Assembly (NCBI GenBank): GCA_964545855.1 | Contig: CAZJHD010000072.1 | Location: 1 to 21,177 of the forward strand | DNA from: CAZJHD01 sp964545855 | GTDB lineage: Bacteria > Planctomycetota > UBA1135 > JACQFD01 | Direction of reading: 5' to 3' | DNA length: 21,177 nucleotides | In this document: in pieces, positions 1 to 7,779 of the stretch | How positions within the stretch are numbered: position 1 is the stretch's first letter | Layout: the number at the start of each line of letters is the position of its first letter | Translations under genes and position numbers: made by a program | The notes under the pieces: model-generated | Database searches by the model: none | Told to the model about the DNA's origin: nothing | Seen by the model: the letters and a program-made list of their open reading frames with translations, nothing else

Positions 1-233
1 CACGGAGCCTCATCGGAGGACGTGCCGTCCCGCGGATCGGCCGAGGGGAGCGCGGCGTGCGGATCGTCGCCGAGCGGCCGCGACGACGCCGGCGGCGGCG
101 CGGGGACGGCGTCGACCTGCACCGACGCCGGCGGGTCGGAGCCGCGCCGACGAGCCCGCATCGCGACGAGGGCGACCCCGAGCGCGATTCCTTGCGCGAG
201 GAGGATCCCCAGGGTCGGACCGATCGAGTTCAC
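1..233 (-). CDS. Membrane-anchored protein, N-terminal part only (runs off the window)
   Basis: The reading frame opens at a GTG (233-231) and stays open to the window edge, giving about 77 residues. It starts NSIGPTLGILLAQGIALGVA, continues LVAMRARRRG, then becomes a Pro/Ala/Asp-rich low-complexity stretch. This is a single transmembrane helix followed by a positive stop-transfer cluster and a flexible linker, as in single-pass membrane proteins whose globular domain lies further on. Codon third positions are nearly all G or C, like the good genes here, while the competing frames are not. There is no ATG upstream; an in-frame TGA lies about 78 nt before the GTG, so GTG is the only ordinary start. 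No clear Shine-Dalgarno sequence is placed for it. The gene is divergent from the kinase at 545. Function cannot be assigned from this fragment. Confidence 0.5.
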   Translation of the reverse strand, partial: MNSIGPTLGILLAQGIALGVALVAMRARRRGSDPPASVQVDAVPAPPPASSRPLGDDPHAALPSADPRDGTSSDEAP

Positions 234-544
234 TCCGTGGATCGTCCCGTGCGATGGGTCTGCGTGCGGATGGACCGCGCGGCGCGTCCCGGCGGCAGTC
301 GTCCCTCCTCATCGGCATTCGCGATCCGGGAGCTGTGCCGGGCGCTGCCTCCAGGGCGCAGGCGGCCATTTCTTCCATCCCGTTGGCGGGCGCCTGCGGC
401 GCCGCCCCGGAATCGGCGTTCGGTGGGGGAGCCGGGCGCCCCTCGACGGGGAACGCGCCTCGTCCCGATCGGCACGCCGCCTCGATGGTTCGCTTCCCGA
501 CGATCTTCCAGAATGACCCCTCGTGCGCCGTCACTGGCGGCTCC
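234..544. other. Intergenic region between divergent genes (311 nt)
   Basis: This lies between the divergent GTG start at 233 and the kinase ATG at 545, and should hold both promoters. I see no convincing -35/-10 pair. CAGAAT at 509-514 is a weak -10-like hexamer for the kinase. The kinase frame is open back to an ATG at 254, but third-base usage there is mixed, unlike the coding part, so I treat it as non-coding. Confidence 0.4.
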
Positions 545-2596
545 ATGACTCCGACCTCGCCCGAATCCGGCTTCGACTCCCTGCTCCACGGGCTGCTCGC
601 GGACCTTCAGGCGGGGCACGAGCCGTCGCTCGAGGACTACGTGCGCCGGTTCCCCCAGCACGCGAAGGCGTTGCGCGAGGAATGGCGCGACTGGATGCAG
701 GCCGCGCGTCTCGCCGCGTCGCCGGCCACGGGACAGGAGCCGCCGAAGCGCATCGGGAGCTACGAGATCGTCGGTCCGCTCGCCTCCGGAGGGATGGGGC
801 GGCTCTACGTCGCCATGCATCCGGAGCTGCGGCGCCGAGTGGTGCTGAAGACCGTCCGCGAGCTCGATCCGTCGGCCGATTCGCGAGCCCTCACGCGGCT
901 CCGGAACGAGGCGGCGATCCTCGGGCAGCTCGACCACGAGGGCATCTGCCCGGTGCTCGACGTCCTGGAGGAGGGCGGCCACGTCTATGTCGTGATGCCG
1001 CTCCTCTCCGGCGAGACCCTCGCCGACGGCATCGCGCGAGCCGAGCGGCGGTTCGAGGAGGGCGCGACGCCCCAGGAGGCGTGGAACGCGATCGTGTCGC
1101 GCGCGCCGGAGAGCGGCGAGGGAGCGAGCCGCGAGAGCACGCTCGCCGGCCGCGGCGGCGGACTCCGCGCCTTGCTCCGCACCCTGGAGGAGACGGCGCG
1201 CGCGGTCCACGCGGCCCACGAGCGCGGGATCGTCCACCGCGACCTCAAGCCCGCGAACATCTTCCTGCGCGACGACGGCCGCGCCGTCGTGCTCGACTTC
1301 GGGCTCGCCCTCGACACGAAGGACCCGCGCACGCGCCTCACGTCGCCGGGCCTCCCCTTCGGCACGCCTCGCTACATGGCGCCGGAGCAGGTGCGCGGCG
1401 ACCTGGAGCGCATCGGCCCGCGCACCGACGTCTACGCCCTCGGCATCGTGCTCTACGAAGCGCTCGTGTTCGCCCATCCCTTCGGGAATCAGCGGCTCGA
1501 AGCGCTGTACGCGGCGATCGCGAGCGGCGTCGTGACGCCGCCGCGCAAGCGCGCGCCGTGGATCCCGGCGGACCTGGAGGCCGTCTGCCTGAAGGCCATC
1601 GAGCCGAGTCCCGACGCGCGCTACGCGACGGCTCTCGAGTTCGCCGAGGAGCTTCGCCGCGTGCGCACGCTCGAGCCGACGCGCGCCCGCCCCGTGAGTT
1701 CGATCGGCGTCCTCGCGCGCCGCGTCCGCCGGAATCCCGTGGCGGCCTCCGGCTTCCTCGCGGCGGCTCTGCTCGCCGTGGCGGCGGGAGTCGCCTGGCG
1801 CTCCGCCGGCGTCGCCGTCGACCGCTTCGAGGGCATGGTGGAGAGCTACATGACCGTGGTGCGGGCGCGCTCGCAGGGCGCGGAGCCTCCGCAGGAGCAC
1901 CTCGACGCCGTCCTCGCGCTGCTGCCGAAGCAGGAGGCGCGCGCGCTGTTCCTCGCCGATCCGCAGTCGCCCCAGGCCTTCGACGAGTTCCTGCGCTCGG
2001 CGCGCTCCACGGTCCGCGGCGCCGAGGAGGGCATCGAGCTCCTGGAGCCGACCGGCGACGTCACGACGCGGAGGCCCTCGTTCCGCTTCGCGCTCGACGG
2101 GCGCGTGCCGCGTCCGTCGACGGCCCGGGTGCAGATCGTGCGCGAGGGCTGGGGGCCCGTCGCCAGCTTCGACCTCCCCGTCGGCGAGGGCGCGGCCACG
2201 CTCGCGTCGCCGTTCCCGGAGGGCTCGGCCGCCCTCGCGGACGGACATCACTTCTGGAGCGTCTCGATCCTCGACGGCGGGGGCGCCCGCGTCGCCCGCA
2301 CGGAGCCAGCGGGGTTCCGGGTCCGATCCCCGGAGCGCGTGGCGGAGATCCTCGCGGCGCTTCCTCCGCTCGAGCACGCGGGCCTCGACCGGCTCCGCCG
2401 CGCCGCGGTCCTTCTGGCCGAGGGATTCGGCGCCGAGGCGCTCGCGGAGCTCGACGCCCTCGGGCCGGACGCGCACCCGGCCCTCGCCCGCCGCGCGGCG
2501 TTGCTGCGCGCCTACGGGTTGGCCCGGCTCGGACGGGTGCAGGAGGCGGCGGCGCTCCGGGCGCGGTTCCTCGAGGACGCGGCGGGCGGTCGCTGA
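545..2596 (+). CDS. Transmembrane Ser/Thr protein kinase (Hanks type)
   Basis: 683 residues. It phosphorylates Ser/Thr on unknown partners; the kinase domain should be cytoplasmic. Order of parts: a 70-residue N-terminal segment containing SLEDYVRRFPQHAKAL, typical of planctomycete kinases; kinase domain about 73-375; transmembrane helix about 399-418; an Ig-like segment about 500-600; and a C-terminal helical, TPR-like segment. Visible catalytic elements are the glycine loop ASGGMG (80-85), Lys102 in VVLKTV, HRDLKPAN (231-238), DFG (251-253) and GTPRYMAPEQ (273-282), so it should be active. An insert of about 40 residues (165-205) lies in the middle of the kinase domain. The start at 545 was chosen over in-frame ATGs at 254 and 485 because coding-type base usage begins here; the Shine-Dalgarno sequence is weak. 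The extracytoplasmic tail suggests sensing, but the ligand is unknown. Confidence 0.93.
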   Translation: MTPTSPESGFDSLLHGLLADLQAGHEPSLEDYVRRFPQHAKALREEWRDWMQAARLAASPATGQEPPKRIGSYEIVGPLASGGMGRLYVAMHPELRRRVVLKTVRELDPSADSRALTRLRNEAAILGQLDHEGICPVLDVLEEGGHVYVVMPLLSGETLADGIARAERRFEEGATPQEAWNAIVSRAPESGEGASRESTLAGRGGGLRALLRTLEETARAVHAAHERGIVHRDLKPANIFLRDDGRAVVLDFGLALDTKDPRTRLTSPGLPFGTPRYMAPEQVRGDLERIGPRTDVYALGIVLYEALVFAHPFGNQRLEALYAAIASGVVTPPRKRAPWIPADLEAVCLKAIEPSPDARYATALEFAEELRRVRTLEPTRARPVSSIGVLARRVRRNPVAASGFLAAALLAVAAGVAWRSAGVAVDRFEGMVESYMTVVRARSQGAEPPQEHLDAVLALLPKQEARALFLADPQSPQAFDEFLRSARSTVRGAEEGIELLEPTGDVTTRRPSFRFALDGRVPRPSTARVQIVREGWGPVASFDLPVGEGAATLASPFPEGSAALADGHHFWSVSILDGGGARVARTEPAGFRVRSPERVAEILAALPPLEHAGLDRLRRAAVLLAEGFGAEALAELDALGPDAHPALARRAALLRAYGLARLGRVQEAAALRARFLEDAAGGR

Positions 2597-2610
2597 CGGG
2601 GACGGCGGAC

Positions 2611-2646
2611 CGGGGGATTCGGGGGTCCCGGGGGATTCGGCGGTCC
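2611..2646. repeat. 18-bp direct tandem repeat, two copies
   Basis: Two adjacent 18-bp units (2611-2628 and 2629-2646) of CGGGGGATTCGGgGGTCC differ by one base (g/c). They lie 15 nt after the kinase stop codon in the gap before the exported protein gene. CCGGACCGGG follows directly and can pair with GGTCC of the repeats. No T-run follows, so a terminator role is not supported. Confidence 0.7.
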
Positions 2647-2726
2647 CCGGACCGGGCGCGCGGCGATTCGTGCGGCCTGCGGCCCGAGCGAGGCCGCGAT
2701 CGCAACCCTTCACGCCAATGCCCGCC

Positions 2727-3923
2727 ATGTCGACTCCGCGCCCGTCCGTTCGCCTCGGTCTCCTCCTCCTGGGAGCGTCCCTCGCGGCCGCGATCCTTCC
2801 CGGCGTCGCGCGGGCCCACGAGTTCACGCCCACGGCGAAGGAGGGAATCGTCGTCGAGGTCGGGAAGACCGCGACCCTCCAGGTGAAGGATCCAGGGAGC
2901 TGCAAGGCGTTCCTCGACGCCTTCAGCGGGAATCCCAACAAGGCTTCCATCAGCAGCTCCCCGAACGGCGCCGTCGTGAAGCACACCTACACCATCAAGG
3001 GCCTCGAACCGGGCGTGACGTTCGTCTCCGTCGGCGTCACCGGGACCGGGACCGACAAGGCGGGAAACCCCTGCCCCGAGGTGAGCACGACGATCATCCC
3101 CGTGATCGTCGTCGCCGACCTCTCGGAGGTCTCGAATGACTTCAAGAAGTTCGCCGCGGCGGCGATCGTCGCCCTGAAGAAGGAGCTCAAGGAGAAGATC
3201 AAGGCCGCCAACATCGGAGTGAAGGAGCTGATCGAGGATGCGCAGGACGGTCTCATCTCCTGGGACGAAGCCTGGCTCAGCTACATGTTCGGCCTCGCGG
3301 TCCTCCAGGAGAGCCTCGAGGCATGCACGCGCAAGACCCTCGACGAGATCGCGACGACGGCGCAGGTGCTGCTCACCGGCGCGGACGTCACGGAGGAGAC
3401 GTTTCCCCCGGACTTCCAGCACGGCGGCTGCGGGACGTGGGACAGCGCGCTGCAGAAGGCCTGCGCCGAGCTCGAGAAGTCGCAGAACGCCGTCTACAAG
3501 CAGGCGAAGATGACCGGGAAGACGCTCCAGAAGCTCTCCACCGGTATCGTCGCGCTGAATCTCGTCCAGCACGCGATCCTCCTCCAGGCGACGATCCTGC
3601 CGAACGTCGTGCTCAACGCCAAGTCGCCGGCGAAGGAGCTCCGCTCGTTCGGCGCGGCGTCGCGCCCGGCGAACCCGGCCCTCAAGGACGGCGGTATCGC
3701 GGTCTGGGGTCAGGCCGATCCGAGCGTGGGAACGAACATCAAGGTCACGGCGCGGGGACCGGGTCCGACGACGAAGATGGTGACCGTCGTGATCGTTCCC
3801 AACACCTGCTTCTGGTTCGCGAGCTTCGCCGATCTGGGACCGGGGCTCTGGACTCTCGAGATCCAGTACGAAGGGAAGGACGAGCCGAAGGCAGGGGACG
3901 GCGTCGTCGTCGGCATCCGGTAG
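2727..3923 (+). CDS. Exported protein of unknown function with Ig-like N-terminal domain
   Basis: 398 residues. Residues 1-30 form a clear Sec signal peptide: basic n-region (PRPSVR), hydrophobic core LGLLLLGASLAAAILPGV, and a likely cut after ARA. The mature part starts HEFTPTAKEG. The next ~100 residues have the alternating pattern of a beta-sandwich and end TTIIPVIVVADLS. A long helical, Lys/Glu/Ala-rich middle (about 135-290) follows, then a second beta-rich domain ending in WTLEIQYEG. There are six cysteines, an even number that fits disulfides outside the cytoplasm. No enzyme motif is recognised. An alternative start is ATG at 2718, three codons upstream. The gene follows the kinase by 130 nt on the same strand, so co-transcription is possible but unproven. 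A periplasmic or surface structural role is only a guess. Confidence 0.78.
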   Translation: MSTPRPSVRLGLLLLGASLAAAILPGVARAHEFTPTAKEGIVVEVGKTATLQVKDPGSCKAFLDAFSGNPNKASISSSPNGAVVKHTYTIKGLEPGVTFVSVGVTGTGTDKAGNPCPEVSTTIIPVIVVADLSEVSNDFKKFAAAAIVALKKELKEKIKAANIGVKELIEDAQDGLISWDEAWLSYMFGLAVLQESLEACTRKTLDEIATTAQVLLTGADVTEETFPPDFQHGGCGTWDSALQKACAELEKSQNAVYKQAKMTGKTLQKLSTGIVALNLVQHAILLQATILPNVVLNAKSPAKELRSFGAASRPANPALKDGGIAVWGQADPSVGTNIKVTARGPGPTTKMVTVVIVPNTCFWFASFADLGPGLWTLEIQYEGKDEPKAGDGVVVGIR

Positions 3924-4086
3924 GAGCGGCACGAGATCGCCTTCGCCGGCCGCGGCCACTCCGCAGAGGGCGGCCACGGCGGGGCTCGGTGCGGGAGGGA
4001 CGCTTCGGCCTGGAGCGCGCACGGCGGCATCCAGGCCGTATCCTCGGGGCTTTCCGCCGGACCGATCCGTCCCCCGCGACCGCCGC

Positions 4087-7000
4087 ATGCCGAAAGCCGC
4101 CACCCCGACCCACGCCGATCGAGATTTCGACCTGGGCATTGAGGGCTTTCGCTTCTCGGATCTGTTCGAGCCGGCTCGCCTGCGCGGGCTGCATCGCACG
4201 TTCGAAGCGGGCGTCGCGGCGGCCGATCCGGAGCTCGCGAGCGCGTGGGCGGAGTACGCCCGGACGGGCGGTCGCGAGCTCGATGCGACGCGCGTCTCGG
4301 AGCTCGTGCTCCGGAAGGCGCCGCACGTGGCGCGCTTCGTGGCGCGGCTCTTCCGCTGCGAGGAGGAGCACGGCGCGCTCCTCGCGCGCGTCGAGACCGA
4401 GGAGCCGATCGCGCGCTTCAAGCGCGACTTCGTGAAGCGACGCGTCCTCGCGCGCTTCAAGGGAGCCGACGCGGCGGCCCTCGACGCACGGGCGCTCCGC
4501 GCGAGCGTCGGCGCGCTCTGGGAGGTGCTCGTGCCGGGCGGAGACCCCGACGACGAGGCCGCCGCCGCGCGCGGAACGCTGCTCCTCCTCGACCTGCGGG
4601 TGCAGCTCGCGGGGGCGAAGTCGGAGGCGGAGGTGCGCGCCGAGGGCGACGCGGCGAAGCGCGCGGCGGGCGAGCGGGCGGCGGAGCTCCGCGAGCGGGT
4701 CGCGGCGAAGCTCCCCGATCTCGCGTCGGCCGAGGGCGTGCCCTTCCTCGACGGCCTGCTCGGCCTGGTGGAGCAGTGGGTCGCGGCGCGCCGCGGCGAT
4801 CCGGGCACGCCGGCGGCGGCGCGCGCCTGGATCTCCTACCGCCAGCCCCACGCCGTCGACTTCCAGCAGCTCGTCGAGATGGAGCGCCCGCGCGTCGACC
4901 TGCCGGAGGAGGTCGTCGGTCCCGCGAAGCATCGTCGCGCGCGCGACGGCTTCCATCTCACCGACCCGCGCTGGTCGCCGCGCGAGGTCCACGCGGAGAC
5001 GCACTACTGCCTGCTCTGCCACGACCGGAAGAAGGACTCCTGCTCGAAGGGCTTCGCCGCGCCGGAGCCCGAGGCGGGCTACAAGCCGAACCCGCTCGGG
5101 GTGCCGCTCGCCGGCTGCCCGCTCGACGAGATGATCTCGGAGATGCACGCGCTGCGGCGCGGCGGAGACTCGCTGGCGGCGCTCGCCGTCGTCGCGATCC
5201 ACAATCCGATGGCCGCCGGCACGGGCCACCGCATCTGCAACGACTGCATGAAGGCCTGCATCTTCCAGAAGCAGGAGCCCGTCGACATCCCGCAGATCGA
5301 GACTGGCGTGCTGATGGACGTGCTGGAGCTGCCCTGGGGCGCCGAGATCTACGGCTTCCTCACGCGCTGGAACCCGCTCGACGTCCGGCGTCCCTACGCG
5401 CTGCCCTACAACGGCAAGAACGTCCTCGTCGTCGGGCTCGGCCCCGCCGGCTACACGCTCGCGCACCACCTGCTGAAGGACGGCTTCGGCGTCGTCGGCA
5501 TCGACGGGCTCAAGATCGAGCCACTCCCCATGGATCTCACGGGCGCCGACGGGCGGTCGCCCCGCCCGATCCGGAACTGGAGCGAGCTCCGCGTCGACCT
5601 CGCGTCCCGGCCGCTCGTGGGATTCGGCGGCGTGAGCGAGTACGGCATCACCGGTCGCTGTGACAAGAACTTCCTCACGCTCCTCTACCTGATGCTCGCG
5701 CGGCATCGCCACTTCCGCGTGAAGGGCGGCGTCCGGTTCGGCGGCACGGTGACGCTCGAGGACGCCTGGGCGCTCGGCTTCGATCACATCGCGATCGCCT
5801 CCGGCGCGGGCAAGCCGACGCTGGTGCGGTTCGAGAACAACCTCATCCGCGGCATCCGCAAGGCGTCCGACTTCCTGATGGCGCTCCAGCTGACGGGCGC
5901 CTTCCGCCGCGACTCCCTCGCGAACCTCCAGGTGCGCCTCCCCGCCATCGTGATCGGGGGCGGCCTCACGGCGATCGACACGGCGACGGAGCTCGTCGCC
6001 TACTACGTCGTGCAGGTGGAGAAGGTGCTGGAGCGCCACGAGGCGCTCGTGGCGGCGCGCGGCGCGGCGAGCGTCGACGCGCTCTTCGACGCCGAGGAGA
6101 AGGAGATCCTCGCCGAGGCGCTCGAGCACGGAAGCGCCGTGCGCGCCGAGCGCGAGGCCGCCCGGGCCGCGGGGCGCGCGCCCGACTTCGGACCGCTGCT
6201 CGACCGCTGGGGCGGCGTGTCGATCGCCTACCGGCGCACGGTGCAGGAGTCGCCGGCCTACCGCCTCAATCACGAGGAGGTGAAGAAGTGCTTCGAGGAG
6301 GGCGTGCGCTTCGTCGAGCGCGTGACGCCCAAGCGCGCGATCCCCGATGCCCACGGCGCCCTCGAGGCGATGGAGTTCGAGCGCTCCGAGGGCGGGACCG
6401 TGACCCTGCCGGCGCGGACGCTCTGCGTCGCGGCGGGCACGAGCCCCAACACGACCTACGAGCGGGAGCTGCCGGGACACTTCGCCCTCGACGGCAAGCG
6501 CGCGTTCTTCCAGCCGCACCGCGCCGTCGCGGGAGACGACGGGAGCCACGCCTTGGAGCCGTCGGATGCCGGCGCGCCGGGCGCCTTCTTCACGTCGCAG
6601 AGGTCGGCCGACGGCCGGCTCGTCAGCTACTACGGCGACAACCATCCGAAGTACGCGGGCTCCGTCGTGAAGGCGATGGCCTCGGCGCGCGACGGCGCGC
6701 CGCACGTCTACGCGCTCTTCGAGCGCGAGTTCGCCGGCCTCGAGGAGTCGGCGCAGCCGCAGCGGGAGTCGCGGTGGCGCGATTTCTCGGCGCGGATCGA
6801 CGGCGCCTTCGACGCGACCGTCGTCGAGGTGAACCGGCTCACGCCGACGATCGTCGAGGTGGTCGTGCGCGCGCCCTACGCGGCGCAGCGTTTCCACCCG
6901 GGCCAGTTCTATCGCCTGCAGAACTACGAGGCGCACTCGAGCAAGCCGGTCACGGCGGGCATCCCCACGGTGCTCTCCCTCGAGGGCATCGCTCTCACGG

Positions 7001-7779
7001 GCGCCTGGAACGATCCGGCGAAGGGGCTCCTCTCGCTCATCATCCTCGAGATGGGCACGAGCTCGCGTCTCTGCGCGTCGCTCCGGCCCGGCGAGCCCGT
7101 CGTCGTGATGGGGCCGACGGGCGCGCCCACGGAGATCCCGAAGGACGAGGTGGTGGTGCTCTGCGGCGGAGGCCTCGGCAACGCGGTCCTCTTCTCCATC
7201 GCGAAGGCGCTGAAGGCGAACGGCTGCACCGTCGTCTACTTCGCCGGCTACAAGAAGCCGCAGGACGTCTTCAAGGTGGACGACATCGAGGCGGGCACCG
7301 ACCAGGTGATCTGGTCGACGGACGTCGCTCCCGCGATCGCGCCGCGCCGGCCGTCGGACCGCTCCTTCGTCGGCAACATCGTCCAGTCGATGCTCGCCTA
7401 CGCGAAGGGCGACCTGGGCGACGTCGTGGCGCCGCTCTCGACGGCGCGCCGCCTCATCGCCATCGGGAGCGACCGGATGATGGCGGCCGTGACCCGCGCG
7501 CGGCACGAGGTGCTCGCGCCCTACCTGGCGCCCGGGCACGAGGGCATCGGGAGCATCAACTCGCCGATGCAATGCATGATGAAGGAGGTCTGCGCGCAGT
7601 GCCTCCAGAAGCACGTGGACCCGAAGACGGGGAAGGAGTCGTTCGTCTTCTCGTGCTTCAATCAGGACCAGCCGCTCGACCACGTCGACTGGGGCCATCT
7701 GGCCGCGCGCCTGCGCCAGAACACGGTGCAGGAGAAGCTCTCGAACCTCTGGCTCACGCACGTGATGGAGTCCCGTTGA
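4087..7779 (+). CDS. Fused GltD/NfnB-like plus PyrK/NfnA-like flavoprotein Fe-S oxidoreductase
   Basis: 1230 residues, cytoplasmic. Residues 1-300 are helical and unrecognised. A GltD-type Fe-S region follows: C308-x2-C311-x7-C319, C344-P, and C384-x2-C387-x3-C391. Next are an FAD Rossmann motif GLGPAG (450-455) and a NAD(P) motif GGGLTAID (624-631), the glutamate synthase small-subunit fold. From about 895 it becomes a ferredoxin-reductase-like module: FHPGQFY (937-942), nucleotide motif GGGLGNA (1027-1033), and a PyrK-type [2Fe-2S] site C1163-x5-C1169-x2-C1172-x17-C1190. These two halves are separate subunits (NfnB, NfnA) in the known NADH-dependent ferredoxin:NADP+ oxidoreductase. Electron transfer between a nicotinamide cofactor and a ferredoxin or similar carrier is likely; bifurcation is only a possibility. 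Its stop overlaps the next gene's TTG start. Start is the first ATG, with no clear Shine-Dalgarno sequence. Confidence 0.9.
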   Translation: MPKAATPTHADRDFDLGIEGFRFSDLFEPARLRGLHRTFEAGVAAADPELASAWAEYARTGGRELDATRVSELVLRKAPHVARFVARLFRCEEEHGALLARVETEEPIARFKRDFVKRRVLARFKGADAAALDARALRASVGALWEVLVPGGDPDDEAAAARGTLLLLDLRVQLAGAKSEAEVRAEGDAAKRAAGERAAELRERVAAKLPDLASAEGVPFLDGLLGLVEQWVAARRGDPGTPAAARAWISYRQPHAVDFQQLVEMERPRVDLPEEVVGPAKHRRARDGFHLTDPRWSPREVHAETHYCLLCHDRKKDSCSKGFAAPEPEAGYKPNPLGVPLAGCPLDEMISEMHALRRGGDSLAALAVVAIHNPMAAGTGHRICNDCMKACIFQKQEPVDIPQIETGVLMDVLELPWGAEIYGFLTRWNPLDVRRPYALPYNGKNVLVVGLGPAGYTLAHHLLKDGFGVVGIDGLKIEPLPMDLTGADGRSPRPIRNWSELRVDLASRPLVGFGGVSEYGITGRCDKNFLTLLYLMLARHRHFRVKGGVRFGGTVTLEDAWALGFDHIAIASGAGKPTLVRFENNLIRGIRKASDFLMALQLTGAFRRDSLANLQVRLPAIVIGGGLTAIDTATELVAYYVVQVEKVLERHEALVAARGAASVDALFDAEEKEILAEALEHGSAVRAEREAARAAGRAPDFGPLLDRWGGVSIAYRRTVQESPAYRLNHEEVKKCFEEGVRFVERVTPKRAIPDAHGALEAMEFERSEGGTVTLPARTLCVAAGTSPNTTYERELPGHFALDGKRAFFQPHRAVAGDDGSHALEPSDAGAPGAFFTSQRSADGRLVSYYGDNHPKYAGSVVKAMASARDGAPHVYALFEREFAGLEESAQPQRESRWRDFSARIDGAFDATVVEVNRLTPTIVEVVVRAPYAAQRFHPGQFYRLQNYEAHSSKPVTAGIPTVLSLEGIALTGAWNDPAKGLLSLIILEMGTSSRLCASLRPGEPVVVMGPTGAPTEIPKDEVVVLCGGGLGNAVLFSIAKALKANGCTVVYFAGYKKPQDVFKVDDIEAGTDQVIWSTDVAPAIAPRRPSDRSFVGNIVQSMLAYAKGDLGDVVAPLSTARRLIAIGSDRMMAAVTRARHEVLAPYLAPGHEGIGSINSPMQCMMKEVCAQCLQKHVDPKTGKESFVFSCFNQDQPLDHVDWGHLAARLRQNTVQEKLSNLWLTHVMESR

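Noticed and set aside
10..546. 178-residue minus-strand frame over the left end
   Set aside because: Arg-rich composition; the neighbouring minus frame from GTG 233 gives a real membrane helix and better third-base usage.
230..2986. 918-residue open frame antisense to the kinase
   Set aside because: Arg/Ala/Glu-rich shadow typical of GC-rich DNA; the plus strand has clear kinase motifs.
3745..7761. 1338-residue open frame antisense to the oxidoreductase
   Set aside because: Low-complexity Arg/Ala/Glu/Val composition and no motif; it is a mirror of the real gene's third-base bias.
6288..7775. Upstream extension of the GH2-like frame
   Set aside because: Arg/Ala/Pro-rich shadow of the oxidoreductase; the real protein begins with a signal peptide at TTG 7776.
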